64,000 bases of DNA. Source: Styela clava (lineage: Eukaryota > Chordata > Ascidiacea > Stolidobranchia > Styelidae). Every line of letters begins with the position of its first letter. Position 1 is the stretch's first letter. The notes under the pieces were generated by a model, which saw nothing but the letters and a program-made list of their open reading frames with translations, ran no database searches and was not told the origin of the DNA. Position numbers and translations under genes: made by a program. Below are positions 33,591 to 44,000 of this stretch, in pieces. The stretch is from positions 14,405,383 to 14,469,382 of the forward strand of contig NC_135252.1 of NCBI RefSeq assembly GCF_964204865.1, written 5' to 3'.

Positions 33591-35096
33591 ATGTACAAGT
33601 TGACAATTATAGCATGTGTGGCAGTTTGCGTTGTGGTTCACATCGTGCTGTTGGATTATGCGGATGGAGACTCCACACGAGAAGGTAATCTAGTTGTAAA
33701 TTAAAATTACTCAATTACATCTAATGCGGTAATTCAAGTCACAACTCCGTCAATATTCACGAATTATCGCAATAATTACACTCCTAGAAAGTGTACTCTA
33801 CACGCTACTAATTGCTGTTAGATTTATTACACTTCGATGATACTTTATAGATAAGGCCTCCTTTTTGTTATGTTATTATTGATGATAATGCTCGGAGTCA
33901 ATTTACTGTCAGATATATAAATGTAAGAATGCTAACAAGTTTGAGTTTATTTGAGGCAGACTCAAGCAAATTTACAACCTTAGACTCAGTGGTTCTCAAA
34001 ATTTTTAAGCCGCACCCCTTTTTAGAATTTGCAACTCTCGCGTTCCACCTCAAAATTAACTAGCTAACAATAAGCTACAAATAGCAAAGCAAAAGTATGT
34101 TTTATTCAAAAAACACGTTGAAAATACGTGGAAGAAATCGCAATCTCTAAACAATAAAGAAATGTGAATATTTAAAATAAGGCGTGCAAGATCAAATCTG
34201 AGAAATAATTTTTTTTTTAATTAGCTTCATGCCCCCAAAAAATTGTCTACGCCAGCCCATAAAATCCCCCCCCCCCCCTTGGAGGACGCGCCCCGCCGTT
34301 TTAAAAACCACAAGTACATAGTTTCAATATACCGGCTGAAACAAAAATTCCGATGGTTTGACTTGCATATTCGATAAGTAGATAGTAAGTTGATAGTTGT
34401 TACATTTATTTGTGTTTTTATTTCAGTGTTTAGAAGGATGAAGAGAAGATGTTTGAACGCTTATTGCAGTAAGCTTAAGCAAAGAAGAACGTGCGGAATA
34501 TTCCGGGGTCCTCTACGAAGAAACTGTACGTTACATTTTCCTCATTTAGTTGTTAATCGATTGTTATTAAATTGTAGTGAATAAGATCAAATTTCCATGA
34601 AAAATTTTATAATTTTATATATGCCTTTTACTTGCATATATTCATAAAATTGGATAGATTTTATTCTCGTTGGATTGAATCTCAAATATAAAGTAGCAAA
34701 AATCATTCGTACCTGGTACCTGTCTTGACTTACTTGCTACATTAATCCTTCACATGAACATAACGAATTGAATCAATCAGTTAAAGAACAACAATGAACC
34801 CGTAAATATAGAAATGATGCCGTGAATTGAACTTCAGTAATATTCAGTATTGTCAATCCATACCAGAGCTATGATCGTTCATTAGCAAAAGATATATATG
34901 CCGTCGGTTTTGCATTTCCATGCATCTGTTTATGAATCACCTGTCGAAATGACGTCACTTTCCCACTACGTGGATTTATAGTTATGAACTAATTGTACTC
35001 CTTTTAGATTGTGTATTTTGCTGGAGGTATCATTGCAAAAGTTCAACAAACACCCGTTCTATGTACACTATGGGAGCTTTGTCTCGATTACGTTAG
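33591..35096 (+). CDS. Six-cysteine secreted peptide gene B (93 residues, three exons)
   Basis: Coding exons 33591-33684, 34427-34525 and 35008-35096 (stop TAG), with borders GAAG|GTAATC, 'tatttcag', AACT|GTACGT and 'ccttttag', both introns phase 1. Exon 1: MYKLTIIACVAVCVVVHIVL, a signal peptide probably cut around residues 24-26. Exon 2: RMKRRCLNAYCSKLKQRRTC; exon 3: YCVFCWRYHCKSSTNTRS. Cysteines 40, 45, 54, 66, 69 and 74 give C-x4-C-x8-C-x11-C-x2-C-W-x3-C. It is strongly basic between residues 34 and 63, as in many membrane-active peptides. Exon 2 is closest to that of gene C: both begin VFR and share a KRRCLNAYC / RTKCLNFYC block. AATAAA at 35157-35162, 61 bases after the stop. A hAT-like MITE sits in intron 1. 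Function unknown. Confidence 0.85.
33987..34313. mobile_element. hAT-like MITE in intron 1 of gene B
   Basis: The left end CAGTGGTTCTCAAA has the common hAT terminal form; the right end TTTTAAAAACCACAA is its approximate inverse. A C run lies at about 34266-34278. I could not find a clean target duplication, so the right boundary is uncertain. Confidence 0.55.
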
Positions 35097-35156
35097 AGAT
35101 GAACAACGTCATATGGAATCATGAAGATGTTGTAAATATTGATATCGCTGACAACA

Positions 35157-35162
35157 AATAAA
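35157..35162 (+). terminator. Polyadenylation signal of six-cysteine gene B
   Basis: AATAAA shortly after the stop, followed by a T-rich stretch. Confidence 0.65.
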
Positions 35163-36079
35163 TACCACATTTATGTTTTGACTAAATGTTGGCTAGAACG
35201 TTTTATTTCGAATCAAGTTGGAAATAAATTAAGTTACGTCATCGAAAAATTACTGTGTTGTTTGTAGAATTTGTGATAAACCGAGCAGCGGTTTACAAAC
35301 CTCAGGGTGTTTACTGATACACCTGATATGTAACATCTGTAACTTCGACCCCTTCTCCAGAAGGTTTTAGAGTTCTTCGAAAGACAAGTTTCTTGTAGTA
35401 GAGGAATAGTATTTTAATTTGAAGCATATATTGTTGGGGAATAGATTTTTTACTAAGGGCTTGCTTAAGATTTCGTAGAAGTTTCATAGACTTTTTGAAA
35501 AAGGAGATGGTCTAATTACCTTATGTCTGTCAAAAGTTCTTGTTTTGCAGTTATTGGGAATGCTACTGCTGTGAAAATAAGTAATATCGCGCAGATAAAA
35601 ATAAACTTTGTAGTGGTGAAGTCTGCAAACTATGTCAGAATAGTGATTAGTGAACGGAGGATAATTTCTATCCCAAAGCATCTGTGCGTTGATATATTTA
35701 TAAATTTAAACAATTGCTCTTTCATTAGGATATATTTATAATGATATGTTTTCCTATATTTGTGTAATTTGCTGAAATGCTCAATATAGCGCTGAAAATT
35801 TTTATGTAAACAATATTAGGTTCTAGTCATCTAGTTAGTCTATATCTGCAAAAATGTATTTAGAAGGATTTTCACAAATAAATATTGTGTTTCTCCATAT
35901 ATCAAAATATTGAGATAATCTTGTAAATGGCCAAAACCGTATATTGCACTGTTCGGAATACATTCTGTGTTCATTCGACTACGGTCTAAACTGGACTAAA
36001 TGGTCATGTGAAAAATTACAAAGACATACCGAAACGACATAAATACAAAAGAACAATGCTAAAGTATATATTCATGCGA
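35163..36079. other. No gene seen
   Basis: AT-rich intergenic sequence. Frames around 35484-35741 on both strands overlap each other and show no family features. Confidence 0.45.
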
Positions 36080-36125
36080 TTTGCTCACGTTTTGTCCTTG
36101 GTCCAGTCGATGGTTTGAGTTGGTC

Positions 36126-36185
36126 GAAGTCGCTACAACCTCCACACGTGTATAGTTCTTGCGAACACTTGAGAACACAACAAAA
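36126..36185 (+). repeat. 5' LTR remnant of the gypsy element (right part)
   Basis: Matches 38471-38533 with few differences (core 'gaagtcgctacaac'), ending at 'agaacacaaca' in both copies. Confidence 0.7.
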
Positions 36186-36492
36186 CTGGCGATGAGGATA
36201 AAATACACACGCGTGGAAGATTCGTAAGATTACAGCGATTGCTCAGACTTTAGTGAGACACTGTTTATTGTTAATATGCGAGACCGCGTAACAAATTTCC
36301 TGTAACTCAAAAAATGGCTAAGAATATGATTTGATATGATGAAAGTGATTGGCCACTTAGTATTTTATTGCAAATGATATTGTCGATGAGAAAAAGGTAC
36401 CAACGTTAATAACTTACCTACTAAATACTACACAATCTTTTTGCACCGGCCCAGTTCCAAAACATATTATGTTATAAAGTAAACCTTGCAAG

Positions 36493-36986
36493 ATGATTCA
36501 AAACCGATGCGTTCCGTTTTTATGGAAAGGTTCACATTCCACAGAGAAGATCAGAAGCTTTCTGAAGGGTTTCGTGAATATGCAGCAGAGCCAAGAAAAT
36601 TGTCCCGAAGGGTGTAAATTCGGTCCATTGAGAGATGATTTCATTCGCGATCGCTTAATTTTTGGTATACTCGATGAGGCTACAAGAAAAAGGTTGATGG
36701 TAAAAGATGAGGAAAAATTAGATCTTCAAAGGACATTTCGAATTGCAACGTCGATGTAATTGGATGTGGCTGAATTATCGGGTGGCAGTGTTATGCCAGT
36801 GGTGAAGGAGCAGTATTTTTCTACAAAGCAACGGTTCAATACCGCAAAATATACCTAAGCACTGTGGAAAAACTGCACACGATTTCAAAAACTGTCGTTA
36901 CAAAAACTTCCGGTGGTCGCCGTGGTCATAATCAACAGGTTTGCACACGACGTAAGCCAGTGGTGTCGGCAGAAAAGACGAGTGAC
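36493..36986 (+). pseudogene. gag fragment of the gypsy element
   Basis: The frame 36493-36759 ends in the typical gag block CKFGPLRDDFIRDRLIFGIL followed by DEATRKRLMVKDEEKL. Further on, another frame (about 36855-36905) shows CGKTAHDFKNC, the second half of a CCHC zinc knuckle. The reading is broken between the two. Structural protein of the retrotransposon; inactive. Confidence 0.8.
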
Positions 36987-37252
36987 CAGTGGCGTATCTA
37001 GGGTGTGGCAGCCATGGCTCGTGGCAGCCATGGCTCGTGCAAGCCATGGGCGCTGTTTGAACAGGGGTGCAAAAACGACGAAAAGTGTTAATAATAAAAC
37101 GTTTCAATGAAATAATTTCAAATAGGGAATAACTAAAACTCGTATAGAAGTATCCTAATTCTTTAATAATCATTATAAATTATCAAACAACTATCAAGGG
37201 GGCGCATTTTTAGACTTTGCCATGGGCGCCATTTTAAGTGGAAACGCCACTG
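36987..37252. mobile_element. hAT MITE nested in the gypsy element, perfect 8-base duplication
   Basis: The ends are CAGTGGCGTATC and the inverse AACGCCACTG; CGAGTGAC lies immediately on both sides (36979-36986 and 37253-37260). The element is 266 bases and contains a short tandem 'gcagccatggctcgtg' repeat. Terminal bases match those of the hAT element at 13404-14195, so both were probably moved by the same transposase family. It is younger than the gypsy insertion that it interrupts. Confidence 0.9.
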
Positions 37253-37469
37253 CGAGTGACCGACCCAATAATGATGAATCACAAAGTGCAAGTGTTATGG
37301 AGAACGACAGCAGTGACAGTCCTACTTTGGGGAATTTGTCGTCTATAGAGGTTGGTAATTTGTCTCCTATCCGTTTTAATAATACAAAAATTTGCCTGAA
37401 ACTTATTCCAGGGGGAAGATGTATCCACTGGGTGTCCTCAAAGTCAATATAGAAATGAATGACCAGAGT

Positions 37470-37620
37470 TGAAAACCCAGATTGTACGTAATGAGCACAA
37501 ACGGTCCTAGTTTGTTTGGGCGTGATTGGTTGCATCAAATTCAATTAGACTGGAGAAGGATTTTCAATATACGTGAGGTAACGGAACCAGATTGTTCTCC
37601 CAAAACTAAAACTCGATTGA
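37470..37620 (+). pseudogene. Protease-reverse transcriptase linker fragment
   Basis: A short frame contains NGPSLFGRDWLHQIQLDW, the conserved G-x-x-L-x-G-R-D-W-L block between protease and reverse transcriptase of many animal Ty3/gypsy elements. Confidence 0.75.
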
Positions 37621-37679
37621 AACATTCATTAAATAAAATACAGTGATAAATTTTGGCTGCATAAAAGGGAAAAAGATAA

Positions 37680-37985
37680 ACTGGTTTCGAAAAAGGGCGC
37701 CACACCTAAATTCTTTCCTCCTAGGCCTGTACCCTTTGGACTTTGGCCTAATATTGAAGCGGAGTTGGAAAGGCTCAAACGTGATGATATAATCACCAAA
37801 GTCTCTTTTAATGAGTGGGCTACTCCAATAGTTTCAATTCTTAATAAAGGCGGTAAAATACGATTTTGCGCTGACTTCAAAGTAGCTGTTAATCCTGTTC
37901 TTTGAGTAGATCAATATCCATTACCAACAATAGATGACCTTTTCACATTTTTTGCAGAAACCCAGTATCAAAGCCTACTATTCTA
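37680..37985 (+). pseudogene. Reverse transcriptase fragment of the gypsy element
   Basis: Blocks in order: FFPPRPVPFGL, AELERLKRDDIITKVSFNEW, ATPIVSILNKGGKIRFCADF, and after an in-frame stop VDQYPLPTIDDLF. These are the N-terminal motifs of a Ty3/gypsy reverse transcriptase. The catalytic YxDD region is missing because the sequence is deleted after about 37985. Confidence 0.85.
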
Positions 37986-38074
37986 ATAATCGTGAAATAC
38001 TGGCACATGTGATAGTGGTTTGATGTGAGGTTTGAGAGTAATCATACCAAAATCTCTAAGATCACGTTTGCTGC

Positions 38075-38415
38075 AAGAATGCCATGTTGAACATTTTGGA
38101 ATTGTACTGGTGGCCAGGGTTAGACAAAGACATAGAAAGTATGGTTGAAAATTGTAATAACTGCCAAATGCAGCAAAATGTACCTACACCATTAGGAGTT
38201 GCCCCAAGCACCATAGATCAGAGTCCACGTGGATTTTGCCGGGCTATTCAAGAGGGCGATGTTTTAAATAGTAGTAGATGCATATTCAAAATGGCCGGAA
38301 GTTATAAAAATGTCGTCAACTTACGCCCATAGAGTACTATCCGTGTTCTAAGAACTCTTTTTGCTAGATATGGTTTACCACAATATCTTGTGAGCGACAA
38401 TGGGCCTCAATAGTC
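38075..38415 (+). pseudogene. Integrase fragment of the gypsy element
   Basis: YWWPGLDKDIESMVENCNNC followed by Q belongs to the HHCC zinc-binding domain; further on, in the next open part, TIRVLRTLFARYGLPQYLVS and DNGPQ belong to the catalytic core. The middle of the core is missing and stops interrupt it. Confidence 0.8.
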
Positions 38416-38470
38416 TTCACATGAACACGTTTTGTCCTCTGCCGGAGTTCCGCCAGTTCATGATTTAAAA

Positions 38471-38533
38471 GAAGTCGCTACAACGTCTATACTTGTATAT
38501 TTCTTGCAAACATAAGAGGCTTAAGAACACAAC
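38471..38533 (+). repeat. 3' LTR remnant of the gypsy element
   Basis: Counterpart of 36126-36185; directly follows the broken integrase. Confidence 0.7.
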
Positions 38534-38584
38534 AGTAATCTTTTACAGTAGACTATACAGGTAGAGTAGTCTTTCCGATTTTGT

Positions 38585-39720
38585 CTGACCACCAGATAGC
38601 AACGACCGCAAACGTCACAAGACGAGCAAATTTCGACAATGATAACGTCATCGCATACCAAAATCTATGAAACCTACAGAAATCTTTCAAATAAATAAAA
38701 GTAATAGCCTGTTTGCAAAAACTATATTCTTCAACCATTGAAAATTTCACATTAGTAGATAGAGTCATTTTCCACAACAACAACAAGAAATATACTGACA
38801 AAATAAATAAAATACCGCAAGAGGGCACAGTGTCCACATATATGCACATGGAGGCCAAAATAAAGTAGTAGGAATTTTTTAAACAGTACCGATAGTATGA
38901 CCTCCAGATCACTGAGATGTGATCACAGAAACACGGCACGCAATTTTTCGTTACACGAAACTTTGAAGTGAAATACGAATCCCATAGAGCCCAGAGAAAT
39001 TCTTTGAATCGAAATAAAGCCATTTACTTCTAGCGACAACAACACGCTTTACCAACCGGTAATTTCAAAACTTTTGGTCCAGTAGTTGAAGAGAAAAGCG
39101 ATAATTTCACAACGACAACATAAAAACAAAACGACCCATAGGTTTATCTGGTGTCCAATACTTCACTCTTCTTCAAATACTGCCCTTCGTGCACAATAAC
39201 ACTTTGTTTCTTACAATTAATCTGTCAAAACATACCGGTAACAAGTGAGTGGAACACAAATATATAGACACGGAAGCCAAAACGAAGTAGTACGGGTATG
39301 CAATCTGTCACAATATGCTGCCAGCACCGCGGTTTTTATGAAAGCAGAACCGCAACAAGGCTGATGACGTCAACGCACATAAAACATGAATACCATATCC
39401 CGCATAAATTTCTGAAAGAAGTAATAGCCTTTTAGTGGAAACTACAATCTTTAACCGCACTTAAAATTTTAAAGCAATTGGTCTAGAAATAAACAAAAAT
39501 CACAAATATCACGTCAAAAACACGTCTCTTCTAGCGACAAGAACAAGCTTTACCAACCGGAAATTTCAAAGCATTTGGTCCAGTAGTTGAAGAGAAAAGC
39601 GATAATTTCGCAACGACAACATAAAAACAAAACGACCCATGGGTTTATCTGGTGTCATGATGAGCAGAGCAATACAATAACACTTTCTTTTTTACCATAA
39701 GTCAGTAAAAAGACACCAGT
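38585..39720 (+). repeat. Diverged non-coding tandem repeats
   Basis: The 130 bases at 39025-39160 ('ttctagcgacaa' to 'tttatctggtgtc') recur at 39530-39660 with few differences. Blocks around 38690-38760 ('gtaatagcctgtttgc') recur, diverged, at 39420-39480. Long minus-strand frames here follow the repeats and are not convincing genes. Confidence 0.7.
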
Positions 39721-40141
39721 AGAAATACTCGAGAGAGACTGGCAATCTCTTTGATAGACGAATGTTTGGTCACAAGCTGCCACGAGGTTGTAACTGGTAG
39801 CCACATCAAAAAATAATTGCTTGGTCTGTAAGTGCTAGCTCAAAACAGTGGTATCTATTTCTATCCCTTTAACTAGATTGATTGACTTTAAAATTGTTGC
39901 ATGTTACAAAAACCACTTCAATCCACCAGCAAGATGTGTACGGTAGTGGTGTGTCAGTGACATTTTATAAAACACTGTCTTATTTATTTTATTTTACAAA
40001 TTTCTGTCAAAACCTGTAAATAATCTATGAATTAACCCAACATTTTCCAAGTCTTGCTTAACTTCAATTAATTTTATTAGGCATATTCTAGTCGGAAATT
40101 CAATTCTCCATTACCTCATGGTAAAATAATTTATTGAGAGA

Positions 40142-40315
40142 ATGTTAACAGCATCTGATTTGAAATATATAGTCTGCTGTAGTGATGCTGTTTCGCGATT
40201 GGGTTTGCTCGCAAATTCTGTAAAGATTCCTCGTGCTGCAAAGCCACACAATAGGTTCGATAGTTTGATGACGCAAGTAAAACACTTTAATATGGGGCAA
40301 AATGATACAGATTGA
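40142..40315 (+). CDS. Small open frame, 57 residues, unassigned
   Basis: MLTASDLKYIVCCSDAVSRL is followed by basic sequence (SVKIPRAAKPHNRFDSLMTQ) to a TGA at 40313-40315. Local composition is richer in GC than the surroundings and amino-acid use is protein-like, but there is no signal peptide. A minus-strand frame (40111-40344) overlaps it completely. I know no family; it may be a fragment of a repeat. Confidence 0.25.
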   Translation: MLTASDLKYIVCCSDAVSRLGLLANSVKIPRAAKPHNRFDSLMTQVKHFNMGQNDTD

Positions 40316-41055
40316 AGTCCCAACCGCGGCACACTACTCCACACGTAATCTTTGACCCTAATATAAAATATATTTAGACAAAACGATGAAAAATACCAAT
40401 ATCGATAAAAATGAAGATGAGATGATAGTCGAATGAAATGCTATCCATTTGAAATATTTCGTTGTCTTTACAAAAATCGTTTCTAAAGTTTACACCAAAT
40501 GTAGGTTCATGGGTGCGTATTTGTAATATTTTCTGTTTTATTTTAGGCCAAAACGTCGAAATATTAAACAAACGTTTGGTATTCGGCAACTCATCTGGTT
40601 CAGTACATCTAAGAGCGTAACAACACATGGGTCAAAAGGTTGCAAACTATATTCATAACATGCAATGATTGACAAGGTCACAGGGCACACGAAATGATGC
40701 ATTTTATGAACATGAGTCATGACGTCATAGTTACAGATAAGGAATCTTGCGAAAAGTATTTTATTAACAAATAAAGGCAAAAAAATCCTAATTTTAAAAT
40801 TAATTTTAACTTCAAGGCTTGCAAAAACTCAGGAAATATCGGAAACTTTTAGCATCTTATTGTGTTGTTGTCACAACACCACCATTTGACTCGTAGATGG
40901 AAAGCATTGGTGAAGCGAGAATATTTTTGTTGTAATAATGATGTATTAGTGGTGGTGATGAATATGATCATGGCTGTTTCATGACGATATTTTGTGTATA
41001 GACGTCTCTAAGGGAATTGAAAGACATTGCTTGCTTTGTTGCATATTGATTAGAT

Positions 41056-44000
41056 ATGAGTGATCCTTTGGTTTATACTATAATAACGGTATCCATTTGC
41101 AGCATCACTCAGTCAGCTGAGTTATGCGGAAACTTTGTAAGAGACTTCATAGTAGGTAGGCATAGTAAAAGTATTGAACATAATACAAACTCTGAGAAAC
41201 GATTTACATCAACTGTATATTTTATTGTACCCGAAGTGGATCTATGGATAGTTTTCTGTCTCGCTATCCAACCAATTACTTCGACATTTTCAGTGGTTAA
41301 AGAATATTGTTGTTGCTAGACATCTTAATTTAAAAGTTTGTGTTGGCTCTATGAATTTCGTTTTTCACTTTAAAGTTTTGTGTGATGACGTTATCAAAAT
41401 TGAAAAGTTTTGTTTGTATTTCCGATAACGGATTAGAAAACGCCGAATATCGAAGTCAAATTGATTGTGAAGGTTAAGTTATGGAAGGCGGGCAAATTTG
41501 TCAATGGCGGTATAGAGGTCACAGTGAATGTTTAGTCCCAAGCAAAACAGATTTTAAGGGTTTTATATGATGTGTTGAAGTCACCGTAAAATCCGACGCC
41601 GATGGCAATAAGCAGCTGTGTGCAAAGTGTGTGATGGTTGTATAATACATGCATGAATATTCCAAACGCGGATTTGCAAGTTGTATGCAGTTGACTTGAC
41701 CAGAAAGTTGTTTACGAACGATAACTGAGAGCAAGTCAAATAAAATTTGAGATGACTAAAATCTTTGCTTATGTTTTTCGTTTTTTTTTTATTGCAATTC
41801 AGCAAGTTTAGCTTGAAGTTGTTGGACTAATCCTTAAGGGATTTGTAAGGAATTCGTTTAAATAGACGACAAGTTTGTTAAATACCAAGACACTAATTTT
41901 GTTGTTGTTGTTGTTGTTATGTTTTATGGCGCTTATAACTTCAGTGGTTTTTTGCGCCTTTGATCATTTTGAATTTAAAAATCCTATACTAACATATAAT
42001 ACAATATTTACGAATATATAATTATACAATTGAATCAATTACAATAGGTAATTTTTCTAAATATTTCTGCCCGTAGACAAAACAAATTCGATAACAGTTT
42101 CAATAATATCCATGTTACTAAACACTTCTTCCAAAGTCATTTCCAGTTTAAGTTTTCTGGCTTTGGTAATGACTGGTCTTCTTTGATGATTATATCGTTG
42201 ACAATGCAATAGGTAGTGGTCTACGGTCTCGGGTACGAAACACTGTCCACAAAATCCGTCAGAATGACAGCCAATTTTATGTAAATGTGCCTTCAGGGCG
42301 CAATTGGTGAACGTTGTATATTTTACAAATATTCAGTCTGTTGCTATCCCACGCAAATAGAGTCAAAGAAAGTAGCCATCGGCATATAAAAATATGATGG
42401 ACAAATATTTATACATTATGTGCTTGTCACAGGGTAGCGGCGATTGAATAAGTGATTGTTTATGTTACCGGTGTACATAAATCTGTTGCGCAATTGAATG
42501 TTTTAAAAGATAGATTCATATCAAATATTACCTTAAGGTCGAGTGAAGTGATAATAAAACATTTTATTCTCTCAATTTCGTTCACAACATTGTGGATTCA
42601 CGCATTTCGATAACCCATACCCGTATTATACCGCCGATCTAAAGTCATATCCACGTCTGTTACCTACGATTACTACTTCGTCTTGCTACTTATAAAATAT
42701 CTTGCTTTCATGGATGACGATAATGGAAAATTTTTATTAAATATTTCATTGATAAAATTCTGTAAATAGTTCAACTTGACGAAGTTTATGATTTCAATTG
42801 TTTTTTGATGCTGACCACGTAACATAAATCGATGACAAGAAAACAAAGAGTAATTGAAATAAAAAAGTGTTATTTCCTACGTGTCATGTTTCGCGTACAC
42901 GACTAGTTTTTAAGTCGCAAAGCATGAAACTCGTTTTTAAAACTTAGATCTGATAAGTTTTTGCAATTCTTATAATTTTATATCACCATTTCTCTTTCTC
43001 AAACAACTCAGGAAATACTTAATATATACGAGTTCATTAAACTATCACCTGATGTTCTCCATCGTTTCGACGTTTTCAGATTCACGCTTTTCTGATTAAC
43101 ATAATCTCCCGCGGTGTTGAATTGTTGATTCCAAATTTGAAAGGACCGTTTCGATATTCGGTAGCTTCACTGCGAATAAACACTTTACAAAAAGTTTATA
43201 GTGTGTTTTTAATTTTTTTTATTACATTTTGGGCAATCTTGAACGGACCAGTGACGTAGACGTTGCAAATTTGAATTTTCAGAGTAGTAAATATTACGAT
43301 TATTCGATATTGAAGTATCATTTATGTGTGTATCAAACATCATAATTGCATAAATTGTCAGTGAAATATATTTGGGAGTTATATCAGATGCTTCAAACAG
43401 TCAAATTAAAACGATGTTTTATAGATGATCATAAATCATATTGTGTCCGAACTTCTATAATATATGTATGTACATGCAGATAGGTCTTGTCGAATCAAAT
43501 ATTTTATATGGTTACTCGTATCATGGCGGTATAATTATCAACTGTTTTATGAGCCAGAAATGCCCAAGAGATTTAGAGTAGAATAAGTTCAAGTTAAAAC
43601 ATGTTGTCATGAGCCAACAAAATAGATATATGGATCAGATACTATTTCGGATGCTAAGGCGCTGGGCTCAGATCGGATCTGCCATGAGATATATTGAGAA
43701 TTTTTCTGGTTTTAATTTCAGCATTCTTATGGGATCAATAAGCTGACATGTAGATAGTACTAAATCTTAATTATGTTATAAGCTACAAGTGTTTTTGTAC
43801 GTTTAAATATTGATGTCACCTTTGTACAAGTTTCGAGAAATTATTTTTACCTCGAGCAAATACTATCGACGTGCAAAAAAGAAAACAGGTTTTACTTTCA
43901 GGCTTTGAGCGTAATTTTGATACTCAAAAAGACGATCATACACAATTACAATTTAAGCTCCATAAGAAATACAGCACTATTCAAATTTTAGACTGAAGGG

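Larger units (their letters stand above)
36080..38533 (+). mobile_element. Decayed Ty3/gypsy LTR retrotransposon
   Basis: LTR remnants of about 100 bases lie at 36083-36185 and 38426-38533, sharing 'acgttttgtcc', 'gaagtcgctacaac' and 'agaacacaaca'. Directly after the left one comes 'aactggcgatgagga', the usual leader next to the primer-binding site in this group. Coding order is gag, protease/linker, reverse transcriptase, integrase, as expected for Ty3/gypsy. Stops, frameshifts and an internal deletion (RNase H and much of RT and integrase missing) make it dead. A hAT MITE is nested at 36987-37252. Confidence 0.85.

Noticed and set aside
34390..34584. Open frame of 64 codons taken as a gene by itself
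   Set aside because: It is exon 2 of six-cysteine gene B read through both splice sites; the true exon is 34427-34525.
38553..39023. Minus-strand frame of 156 codons, the second longest in the window
   Set aside because: It lies in diverged non-coding tandem repeats beside the gypsy 3' LTR, is dominated by Phe, Leu, Tyr and Ser as expected from AT-rich antisense sequence, and shows no motif.
40142..40315. Insulin A-chain-like 'CC-x3-V-x8-S' spacing in the 57-residue frame
   Set aside because: Two of the four required cysteines are absent, there is no signal peptide or B-chain, and the match rests on spacing alone.
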